DNA of 8,341 nt, taken from contig JADGBP010000084.1 in NCBI GenBank assembly GCA_015231395.1, positions 1 to 8,341 of the forward strand. The letters are read 5' to 3'. The DNA comes from Desulfamplus sp. (GTDB taxonomy: Bacteria > Desulfobacterota > Desulfobacteria > Desulfobacterales > Desulfobacteraceae). A program made the position numbers and the translations under genes. How positions within the stretch are numbered: the stretch's first letter is position 1; every line of letters starts with the position of its first letter. Positions 1-5,880 of this stretch are shown piece after piece. The notes beneath the pieces are model-generated. The model was given only the letters and a program-made list of their open reading frames with translations. It was not told the origin of the DNA and ran no database searches.

Positions 1-181
1 AACGTTTGAAGGCTTCCTGATAAATCATATTGGATAATCGACCTTCATAGGATTGCGGTTGATGGATAGTTGCCATGACAAGTGAGGCAGGTAGTTCGGC
101 ACTGGCTATATTTGAAAAATATATGATACTAATGACGATATTGAGAATGGTCATGATAATATTTTTGATATTCAAGTTCAT
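1..181 (-). CDS. Periplasmic solute-binding protein, SBP_bac_3-like (5' part only)
   Basis: This is the N-terminal 60 codons of a secreted protein that runs off the left edge. Translation starts at the ATG at 181-179, and a GAGG ribosome site lies 8 nt upstream (190-193). The first ~27 residues form a signal peptide: a basic/polar start, a long run of Ile/Leu/Val/Phe, then an Ala-Ser-Ala cleavage site before ELPAS. The mature start (a beta strand ending in MATIHQPQSYEG, then a helix NMIYQEAFKR) fits the beginning of a type-3 extracellular solute-binding domain, where the first strand and helix of lobe 1 lie at this point. Signal peptide and start are seen directly; the family is inferred from this short piece and from the neighbouring SBP genes. 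The ligand cannot be told. It is separated from the next SBP gene by ~630 bp of repeat-rich DNA, so it is probably transcribed on its own. Confidence 0.7.
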   Translation of the reverse strand, partial: MNLNIKNIIMTILNIVISIIYFSNIASAELPASLVMATIHQPQSYEGRLSNMIYQEAFKR

Positions 182-200
182 AGATTTTTCCTCATAAATT

Positions 201-500
201 TTGGCATCTTTCATCCGACATTGAGCAGACCTAAATTTGAATATATTGTATTTTAGCAACCAACTAATACTGCATATTGTGCCTGAAAAATACGTTACAC
301 CAAAAAAACAGGCTTTATATTAATATTTCAAAGCAAAAAAACACAATATGAAGTGGTTGTAAAGTTCTAAAACAATATATGTGGTATGCTCAATGTCGGT
401 TTCATATCAACCCAAAAGTAGTTTGCACTTTTTTTGAGGTGATTCCCAAAAATGAGGCGTTTGCTTAAGAAAGTGTAAACTGGAAAATGAAGGATGCCAA
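201..500. repeat. Large imperfect inverted duplication, including an SBP leader
   Basis: A series of blocks in 201-281 reappears in reverse complement and in the same order in 342-500. CCGACATTGAGCA (215-227) matches 387-399 perfectly over 13 nt. ATATATTGTATTTTAG (241-256) matches 367-380 with a 2-nt gap. CAACCA (257-262) matches 354-359. CATATTGTG (273-281) matches 342-350. On the outer side the 14-nt block at 201-214 matches 487-500 at 13 of 14 positions, but only if about 87 nt (400-486) are treated as an insertion in the right arm. The left arm is the 5' leader of the SBP gene starting at 181. This is either an inverted copy of a promoter/leader or an old palindromic mobile element; a random origin is unlikely given the co-linear blocks. 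Confidence 0.65.
420..481. repeat. Short inverted repeat within the right arm of the larger duplication
   Basis: AGTTTGCACTTT at 420-431 is mirrored by AAAGTGTAAACT at 470-481, 11 of 12 positions pairing and the odd one a G/T. With weaker matching the arms reach about 19 nt (420-438 and 463-481). The enclosed ~25 bp is not protein coding. It lies inside the ~87-nt segment absent from the other arm of the larger duplication, so it may be the remains of a small inserted element. I cannot see a clear target-site duplication, so a mobile origin is inference. Confidence 0.5.
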
Positions 501-589
501 TTTTTTATAATTCAGATCAAATAATTTTTCACATCATATCTTGACTGGCTGTGGTCTTCACATTTTGGTCATAGTTAGTTATAGGCAAA

Positions 590-727
590 AATAACGAGCC
601 TATCCCAAAAATATTTAACATTTTGAAATGATTGATATATTGAAAAATAGTATATTTTCAATCAACATAACAAAAATATTGAATAATCTGCAACTTTGAA
701 TCTGATTTTTGGGATAGGTTCACTATT
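590..727. repeat. MITE-like element with 17-nt terminal inverted repeats
   Basis: GAGCCTATCCCAAAAAT at 596-612 is mirrored at 705-721 as ATTTTTGGGATAGGTTC, 16 of 17 positions matching. Counting weaker pairs outward, the arms cover 590-612 and 705-727 with three mismatches in 23 nt, all of them transitions. The ~92-bp interior is very AT-rich and non-coding, and has its own small hairpin (TTGAAAA at 640-646 with TTTTCAA at 655-661). Size, terminal repeats and empty interior fit a miniature inverted-repeat transposable element, for which an insertion sequence elsewhere in the genome would supply transposase. No clear target-site duplication is visible, and the family is not recognised. A hairpin acting at the RNA level is the alternative. 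Confidence 0.55.
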
Positions 728-749
728 AGGTGATGTTATTTGTGTCAAA

Positions 750-795
750 ATAGAGTCATTTTTTCTTCAATGGACATATTTAAAAAAAACTCTAT
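750..795 (-). terminator. Possible AT-rich terminator of the SBP gene ending at 812
   Basis: Read on the minus strand, ATAGAGT (795-789) is followed by a T run, a loop, an A run and then ACTCTAT (756-750), and transcription continues into TTTTG. The seven-base stem extends through T-run/A-run pairing with a two-base bulge. It starts 17 nt after the stop codon at 812-814. The position fits an intrinsic terminator, but the stem is poor in G and C and the final T tract is only four bases, so strength is doubtful. Confidence 0.4.
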
Positions 796-811
796 GACCC
801 TCCCTATATTA

Positions 812-1552
812 CTACTTTATATTTTCTAAATACTCTTGTTCGTATTTTTCACGAAGCTGTTTTAACTCACCTGATTTTGTCATGCTCTGAATAATTTCGT
901 CAACTTTTGGCACAATATCTTTGTTCTTTTCATTTAGATAGTGGAATAGATCAAGCGTTTCGAGTGTTCCTATAGGCACTATTTCACTGTTTTTTAATGT
1001 TTTAAGAACCGAAAGACCAACAATGGTGTTTGTAATTGCAATATCAGCTCTGCCAGCATCAAGAAATTTCATCATCATCTCAGAATTATCAATCACATAA
1101 ACAGTCTCAATTCCTTCGGTAATATCTTGTGTGTGCTGGACACCTCTTACAATAACTATTTTGTATTTTTTGAGCTCATCTTTACTTTTAATAGTTATGT
1201 TGCTTGATTTTTTTGCAAACACAGTAGTCTCAAGAGAAGAGTAGGGTGTTGGAACTCTTACCATCATCTTATTTTTTTCTCCATAAGAGAAAATTCGTAA
1301 AGTTTCACCATCGCTTTTTCCAGTAGTTGCAAGCATTTTTGCTCTCTCTCCGGGAACTGCCTGAATATTAATAGCAATACCCATTTTATTATAAATATCT
1401 TTGAGCATTTTTTCCGCAACCACCTGCTCTGCAAGCCCGTCAATCATTACAAAATGATATTTTGAATTTTCACTAAAAGCATTAGAGACACTCATCACCA
1501 CCACAGCAAATAGAATAATAATTTTTGTTAGGTTGCCAAAATCTTTTTTCAT
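812..1552 (-). CDS. Periplasmic solute-binding protein, SBP_bac_3 family
   Basis: A 246-residue exported protein, normal size for a stand-alone type-3 solute-binding protein. The N-terminus has two lysines, a hydrophobic core (residues ~10-22) and a likely cleavage site near Ala25-Ser27. After it come the lobe-1 start (KYHFVMIDGL), a PGERA segment (68-71) matching the P-x-x-R-A turn of this family, and GETLRIF (82-88), where an Arg usually contacts the ligand carboxylate. Lobe 2 follows with KIVIVRGVQHTQDI (131-144), then GRADIAITN (167-175), the usual return strand. The C-terminal helix (SGELKQLREKYEQEYL) is also typical. AAGGAG lies 6 nt before the ATG (1564-1559). There is no lipobox cysteine, so it should be soluble in the periplasm. 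It follows another SBP gene in the same direction after 176 bp containing two hairpins, so co-transcription is uncertain. The ligand is unknown; amino acids or similar small acids are usual. No permease or ATPase gene is nearby. Confidence 0.88.
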   Translation of the reverse strand: MKKDFGNLTKIIILFAVVVMSVSNAFSENSKYHFVMIDGLAEQVVAEKMLKDIYNKMGIAINIQAVPGERAKMLATTGKSDGETLRIFSYGEKNKMMVRVPTPYSSLETTVFAKKSSNITIKSKDELKKYKIVIVRGVQHTQDITEGIETVYVIDNSEMMMKFLDAGRADIAITNTIVGLSVLKTLKNSEIVPIGTLETLDLFHYLNEKNKDIVPKVDEIIQSMTKSGELKQLREKYEQEYLENIK

Positions 1553-1590
1553 AAAAAACTCCTTGTACTGACTCTCGACACACTTAAAAT

Positions 1591-1633
1591 GAAGCTCTCC
1601 GCCGCAAGCGACGGGAGTATGAACCCAAGCTTC
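1591..1633. repeat. GC-rich REP-like palindrome
   Basis: Positions 1595-1617 fold into a compact hairpin: CTC-CCG-CGC on the left side pairs with GCG-CGG-GAG on the right around a CAAG loop, with a bulged T and one C/A mismatch. An outer pair, GAAGCT (1591-1596) and AGCTTC (1628-1633), encloses it. It is markedly richer in G+C than the surrounding DNA. Compact GC-rich imperfect palindromes between genes are typical of REP-type repeats and of IS200/IS605 end hairpins; whether it is multi-copy here cannot be seen from one window. Confidence 0.45.
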
Positions 1634-1659
1634 GCAATCAAAGTAGTAGTAAATTGACC

Positions 1660-1718
1660 TCCTGCAAAGCTGAATTTTACTTCTTGATTTTATTGGATAA
1701 AAATTGAGTTCTGCAGGA
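1660..1718 (-). other. Hairpin after the SBP gene ending at 1729, possible terminator or attenuator
   Basis: Two 19-nt arms, 1660-1678 and 1700-1718, are reverse complements at 16 of 19 positions, beginning with a perfect TCCTGCA/TGCAGGA pair and ending in AATTTT/AAAATT. The loop is 21 nt. It begins 10 nt after the stop codon of the upstream SBP gene. No T tract follows on the minus strand (the sequence goes on GGTCAATTT), so it is a poor intrinsic terminator. It could instead stabilise the upstream mRNA end and lower expression of the next SBP gene, or be a repeat remnant. Confidence 0.45.
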
Positions 1719-1728
1719 AGTATAGTAC

Positions 1729-2526
1729 TTATTTTATATAAAAACCCTTGTCTGCCTGGTACCCCATATCCATCATCAAAATATTACTCCATTTTACACT
1801 CGCCTTGTCAAAGAAATCTGTTGTTTGAATTTCTTTGAAAGCATTTTCCCACTGTTCAATGATCTCTTTATCTGTGCCTTTAGAAAGTAAAATATAGCTT
1901 GATGCTTCCTTAAAAACAAAAGCCTGTTTAACTTTATCCAGCGGTTGAGCTATTTCATTCATAACAGGTACTATTTCAAGATCAGATAGAGCTATCAAAG
2001 GAAATCTGTTCCCAAGTAATTTATTAACATTCATTACATGACTATTACTCTCGTCAATCTCAATTCCATTATCTTTAAAAAAACCTGCTCTCCAATCTCC
2101 TCGCATAACACCTACTTTGATTTTGGCACTCTTAATATCGTCTAAGCTATTGATAGTAATTGGATTGTCTGATGTTTTATAAAGAGTATGTTTACGGGTA
2201 ATTACAGGCCCAATAAAATTAAATCCCAAACCAACTCTTTCCTGAGTTTTTCCACCTGTAAAAATAACAACATTAGGAGTTTTAAGAGCAATGAAATTAT
2301 ATGCTCTTGCCCAAGGCATAACTTCAATTGGTGCATCTTCACCAATTTTCTTTTTAATTTCATTAACAATATCGGTTGTTGTGCCAGAGAATTCACCTGC
2401 ACGAGTGTAGTTTGTGGGTGCCTCTTCTGTGGTGAGTATCCTCACTTTGCCAGCTTGCACAGTCGGGACTACACCAAAACAAATAACAATAATCGAAACA
2501 ATAACCGAGGTGATAAGTGATTTCAT
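1729..2526 (-). CDS. Periplasmic solute-binding protein, SBP_bac_3-like (PWxRA subgroup)
   Basis: A 265-residue exported protein. I chose the ATG at 2526 because AGGAG (2540-2536) lies 9 nt upstream; the in-frame GTG two codons earlier (2532) would have only 3 nt of spacing. Signal peptide: Lys2, a hydrophobic stretch to ~residue 20, and cleavage after Val-Gln-Ala25. The mature chain opens KVRILTTEEAPTNY, typical of the first strand and loop of type-3 binding proteins. MPWARAY (70-76) is the Trp-x-Arg motif of a common periplasmic subgroup. IKVGVMRGDW (136-145) marks the start of lobe 2. There is no lipobox. It is 82 bp downstream of the histidine kinase and in the same direction, so it probably shares that transcript, perhaps with an internal promoter. 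Its position suggests that it presents a ligand to the kinase or the chemoreceptor, or feeds a transporter encoded elsewhere. The ligand is not predictable. Confidence 0.87.
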   Translation of the reverse strand: MKSLITSVIVSIIVICFGVVPTVQAGKVRILTTEEAPTNYTRAGEFSGTTTDIVNEIKKKIGEDAPIEVMPWARAYNFIALKTPNVVIFTGGKTQERVGLGFNFIGPVITRKHTLYKTSDNPITINSLDDIKSAKIKVGVMRGDWRAGFFKDNGIEIDESNSHVMNVNKLLGNRFPLIALSDLEIVPVMNEIAQPLDKVKQAFVFKEASSYILLSKGTDKEIIEQWENAFKEIQTTDFFDKASVKWSNILMMDMGYQADKGFYIK

Positions 2527-2556
2527 TAACACATTCTCCTTTTTTAAAAATTGTTT

Positions 2557-2584
2557 ATTTTACGACACTACGATTCAACTTCAA
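2557..2584 (-). promoter_or_regulatory. Weak candidate promoter for the SBP gene at 2526
   Basis: On the minus strand TTGAAG (2584-2579, 4 of 6 to the -35 consensus) is followed after 16 bp by TAAAAT (2562-2557, 5 of 6 to the -10 consensus), about 30 nt before the start codon. In AT-rich DNA such pairs occur by chance, so this is tentative. If real, it would let the SBP be expressed apart from the kinase. Confidence 0.25.
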
Positions 2585-2608
2585 TGATCTCCTAAAACGC
2601 TATGCTAT

Positions 2609-4885
2609 CTATAATACTTCACCTATAACATGCATAGGCTTGTTTGCATTAAAAACATCACGTATTTTTCTGTCAAGCTCGCCTATCTCTATTGGTTTCA
2701 TTAACAAACCCTTAATACCCATAGACAGAACCTTCTCTTCCGACATGGTTCTGCTGAATCCTGTGCATAGCAATATTGGAATATCGTGGCGTATTTCGAG
2801 CAACTTAAGTGCAAGTTTATCTCCAGACATATTAGGCATTGCCATATCTGTAATGACCATATCAAATTTATCGGGGTTAGCACGAAATACTTCCAAAGCT
2901 TCAACACTGATCTTGATTGAAGTAACCTGATAGCCCAAACGTTCCAGCACCTCTTTGTACAATTCAATCAGAGCTTCTTCATCATCTACAATCAGTATCC
3001 TTTCACTTCCTCCCTGCATTATTTCTGTTTTGCTACCCGCGTTCTCTTCTTGAATGTGGCTAATAACAACAGGAAAATAGATAGTAAATTCTGTTCCTTT
3101 ACCAACCTCGCTCTTCAGATGGATAGAGCCACCAGCATTTTTTACAATACCCTGAACAACTGACAGCCCTATACCAGTACCTTTACCCTGTTCCTTGGTT
3201 GTAAAAAACGGGTCAAAGATTTTTTCTTTTACATATTCAGGTATGCCTGTGCCAGTATCGGACACTGTCAAACAGGCATAGAGCCCTTTTTTAATACTCA
3301 GGTTCAGTGCGTTTTGATCATCAAGCTCAACCTCTTTCAGGGAGATTGTCATTATTCCTCCGTTTTCTTCCATTGCATGATACGCATTTGTTGCAAGATT
3401 CATAATCACCTGATGAATCTGCGTAGGATCAGCTTTGATTAATCCACACTCTTGTTTTATATTCTTCCTTATCTCAATTGTTGTTGGGATTGTAGAACGA
3501 ATAAGGGACAATGCCTCTTTTAAAATATGTTGTATTTTCATCAAAATTAGCTCACCTTGTTCTTGGCGAGAAAAGGTGAGAATCTGTTTTACTAAAGATT
3601 TGGCTCTCGTGGCTGCTGAATGAATTTTATCAAGGCGTGATCTAAATGGAGTATCTTCAGGACTATCTTCTGATAACATCTCTGTATAACCAAGAATAGG
3701 AACAAGAATATTGTTAAAGTCATGAGCTATGCCACCTGCAAGAGTCCCTATGGCTTCCATTTTTTGAGCTTGCTGAAGCTGTTTTACTATCTGGTGTGTT
3801 TCGGTAACATCACTATAGGCAATTGCGACACCATACTTATCAAGAGGAATAGGGGCAGCAGTTACATTAAGCCAAACCACATCTCCACTATGTTTTTTCA
3901 TAAACCCCATTTCAACATTTTGAATAATACGATTCTCCTTTAATGCCCTGACAGAAGCATATTCATCAACAGGCATGAAACTTCCATCTCCTCTTATGAT
4001 TGTCCAACCTTCTTTATTAATTATTGATAGTCTCTTGTGTTCTGAATCAAAAATATTGAGCAGTTGCTCTGACATGGCATTGGTTTCAAGTATTGTTCCC
4101 TCATGGTCGGTGATAGTGATTCCAAGAGGGAATGATTCAAATAAAACACGATATTTCTTTTCACTCTGCCTTAATGAGTCCATCTGGTATTTTATTGTTT
4201 TTACCATTTGAATAAGAACATTTTCAAATTCCTGAAATTCAATATAAGGAAGAGAGAGTTTACATGCATCATAGTTACCTTCAGAATATTTCTGAACATG
4301 ATTATTCAGGGCATTAAGAGGTAGTTTTAAATATCGTCTAATAAAAAAACCTGTGAAAAACAATAACGAAAGTAATACAAGAGTTGTCATTTTGCCAAAG
4401 TTCCATAATAACTCATTAAGATGCTTTTGAATCGATTGTGTTGTCAATTCAAGTTCAATTTCTCCAACCCTTTGTCTATTATAAAATATTGTGTCTTTCC
4501 TTTTAATGTATCTATTCTTATCCCTGTCAATTTTTCTTGTAGATGAATAGAGTACAACTCCAACACTGTTTCTAATCACTAAATAAGCAATATTATTGTT
4601 TTGGGAAATAGTGTTTCCAATTAATTCGACATTCTCCTGATTCAAATTCCATAAAGGAATTGTAAGGGCACAAACAAGAAAATTGAGGGTATTATCAGCT
4701 TCCCGTTCAAATTTTTTATCCACATCTTTTCTGGTATTGAGATAGATCATGATTGCAGACAGTAACGATATAATAGCCACAGTTGCTGCGAGGCTTAATG
4801 TCAATCGCAAGGCTATTGAATATCTCTTTGATGATTTATGAGTTAAAATTGGAGGCAATTTGTTGTGCGTATTATTTTGAATCAT
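2609..4885 (-). CDS. Membrane hybrid histidine kinase (sensor-HAMP-PAS-HisKA-HATPase-REC)
   Basis: A 758-residue inner-membrane sensor kinase. A cytoplasmic N-tail is followed by membrane segment 1 (~27-48), a ~115-residue periplasmic region with a LTIPLWNLN stretch, membrane segment 2 (~165-182) and a HAMP-like linker (~183-236). A PAS domain (~242-365) is followed by HisKA with the phosphorylatable His388 in GGIAHDFNN. The ATPase domain has the N box (Asn496, Asn500), DTGTGIPE (543-550), FDPFFTTK and [10 protein letters not shown]-terminal receiver domain (~629-745) has acidic Asp634/Asp635, phospho-acceptor Asp680, Thr708 and Lys730. All key residues are present, so it should be active. 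The receiver implies a phosphorelay, but no HPt protein or separate response regulator is in the window. Its ATG overlaps the TGA of the heme-sensor gene (ATGA, 4882-4885) and no ribosome site is visible, which suggests translational coupling. The periplasmic domain belongs to no family I can name with confidence. Confidence 0.95.
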   Translation of the reverse strand: MIQNNTHNKLPPILTHKSSKRYSIALRLTLSLAATVAIISLLSAIMIYLNTRKDVDKKFEREADNTLNFLVCALTIPLWNLNQENVELIGNTISQNNNIAYLVIRNSVGVVLYSSTRKIDRDKNRYIKRKDTIFYNRQRVGEIELELTTQSIQKHLNELLWNFGKMTTLVLLSLLFFTGFFIRRYLKLPLNALNNHVQKYSEGNYDACKLSLPYIEFQEFENVLIQMVKTIKYQMDSLRQSEKKYRVLFESFPLGITITDHEGTILETNAMSEQLLNIFDSEHKRLSIINKEGWTIIRGDGSFMPVDEYASVRALKENRIIQNVEMGFMKKHSGDVVWLNVTAAPIPLDKYGVAIAYSDVTETHQIVKQLQQAQKMEAIGTLAGGIAHDFNNILVPILGYTEMLSEDSPEDTPFRSRLDKIHSAATRAKSLVKQILTFSRQEQGELILMKIQHILKEALSLIRSTIPTTIEIRKNIKQECGLIKADPTQIHQVIMNLATNAYHAMEENGGIMTISLKEVELDDQNALNLSIKKGLYACLTVSDTGTGIPEYVKEKIFDPFFTTKEQGKGTGIGLSVVQGIVKNAGGSIHLKSEVGKGTEFTIYFPVVISHIQEENAGSKTEIMQGGSERILIVDDEEALIELYKEVLERLGYQVTSIKISVEALEVFRANPDKFDMVITDMAMPNMSGDKLALKLLEIRHDIPILLCTGFSRTMSEEKVLSMGIKGLLMKPIEIGELDRKIRDVFNANKPMHVIGEVL

Positions 4886-5868
4886 ATTTGTTTTTTTATT
4901 ATCATTTGTTCTGTTTTTGTTGATTCGTAATATTTAGAATAATATTTTTCTAAACATTTGGGGCAAATACCATGACTGAATTCTACTTCAGAGTGTGTGC
5001 AAATAAATTGTTCGAGTTGATTCCAATAGCCTTTATCATCTCTAATTTCTTTACAGTGCATACATATAGGTATAATTCCGCTTAACTGTTTGACCTGTTC
5101 ATTTAACTCTTTTAACTGTCTGATTGTTTGATGATGCTCTTCTATTTCACTTCTTAATGATTCATTTGCTTCTACAAGCAATATCCTTTTATTATCCAAA
5201 AGATTACTTCCGATAACAATGAAAACTAACCCGACCCATGCTGCAAAACCGTATCCCAATAACAAAGTGGTGTTTATTGATTCTGAAAAATGCGGAAGAG
5301 TTACACTAATTCCTCCTCTGACGTCACCTTTTTTATAGCCTTGTTTGGCATGACACTTTAAGCAAGACTCTTCTACTATTAACGGTGCCATGTATCTGAA
5401 GCCATCTTTTGAATCATCACTAAAAAAATCACCTTGCTCTTTTGCATCAGATTCAAAGGATTCAAGCCATTTTTTTTCCCACTCTAATGGTTTGTTTTCA
5501 GGTCTTATTGGTTTAAGACTTGTGATATGAAATTGGATACCATACTCATTTCGAGAAGCAATTTCAGCAATCTGCCGAGTCATGTAAGCTGGATTAATTT
5601 TTGTTAAATCTATATTTTTGTCTGTAGAAAGGTCTCTTAGAGGGTCTTCAAGGTAAGAATTTGGATAAACATTTTTAGAAACAGGGACATATACACCGCC
5701 GTGCATTGCATTCCACGACCTTGTTATCAAAACCTGTTGAAAGAATGCCTTTGCTGTTTCAAAAGCAAGTCTTTTATTATCTATTCTGTCATCGATTATG
5801 TTCCAAAAATAAGAACCTCCAACTACAACGAGCCAGAACATAATCACAGCAACTGTTTCTTTTTTCAT
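4882..5868 (-). CDS. DUF3365 (Tll0287-like) heme-c sensor protein with C-terminal Cys/His cluster
   Basis: A 328-residue membrane protein. TM1 (~5-22) is followed by a periplasmic DUF3365 domain (~30-198), TM2 (~201-221), a coiled coil (~226-263) and a cytoplasmic Cys/His-rich tail. NAMHGGVYVPVS (53-64) is the DUF3365 signature, and Cys169-x-x-Cys172-His173 is a c-type heme site placed as usual for this family, which is linked to redox or gas sensing. The tail has Cys269-x-x-Cys272 with KEIRDDKGYW, then FSHGICPKC (297-305), a conserved module that ends many PAS, GAF and receiver proteins of deltaproteobacteria; it probably binds a metal, but its role is not established. There is no kinase, cyclase or methyl-accepting output domain. 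It starts 12 bp after the chemoreceptor stop and overlaps the kinase start by 4 bp, so all three are likely one operon. I prefer the ATG at 5868; a TTG at 5880 is in frame. Neither has a good ribosome site, so re-initiation is likely. Confidence 0.85.
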   Translation of the reverse strand: MKKETVAVIMFWLVVVGGSYFWNIIDDRIDNKRLAFETAKAFFQQVLITRSWNAMHGGVYVPVSKNVYPNSYLEDPLRDLSTDKNIDLTKINPAYMTRQIAEIASRNEYGIQFHITSLKPIRPENKPLEWEKKWLESFESDAKEQGDFFSDDSKDGFRYMAPLIVEESCLKCHAKQGYKKGDVRGGISVTLPHFSESINTTLLLGYGFAAWVGLVFIVIGSNLLDNKRILLVEANESLRSEIEEHHQTIRQLKELNEQVKQLSGIIPICMHCKEIRDDKGYWNQLEQFICTHSEVEFSHGICPKCLEKYYSKYYESTKTEQMIIKKQI

Positions 5869-5880
5869 TTTTGAAATCAA

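Larger units (their letters stand above)
182..811. other. Gene-free, repeat-rich intergenic stretch
   Basis: No convincing gene occurs in either orientation over about 630 bp: open frames are very short and lack good ribosome sites. The stretch holds at least three separate inverted-repeat structures (described individually) plus the probable terminator of the SBP gene at 812. Any promoter for the leftmost SBP gene must lie here. I see a TACAAT on the minus strand at 250-245 that could be a -10 box, but no matching -35. I found no tRNA-like or rRNA-like sequence and no CRISPR repeat. Confidence 0.7.

Noticed and set aside
444..612. TCCCAAAAAT occurring at both 444-453 and 603-612 as a shared direct repeat
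   Set aside because: Ten bases with an A run can recur by chance in such AT-rich DNA, and the flanking sequences do not align.
201..730. CRISPR array in the repeat-rich gap
   Set aside because: The repeats are inverted pairs of different sequence, not regularly spaced direct repeats, and no cas-like gene is present.
747..779. Ten-codon minus-strand frame starting with ATGTCCATTGAAG
   Set aside because: It lies inside the probable terminator hairpin, has no ribosome site at suitable spacing and is too short to support as a gene.
2530..2532. GTG as start of the SBP gene at 1729
   Set aside because: It would put the start only 3 nt from the AGGAG. The ATG at 2526 has a 9-nt spacing and gives a normal signal peptide.
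2517..2930. A 137-codon plus-strand open frame
   Set aside because: It is antisense to the receiver domain of the kinase and the start of the SBP gene, with no family resemblance and no ribosome site. The minus-strand reading is clearly the real one.
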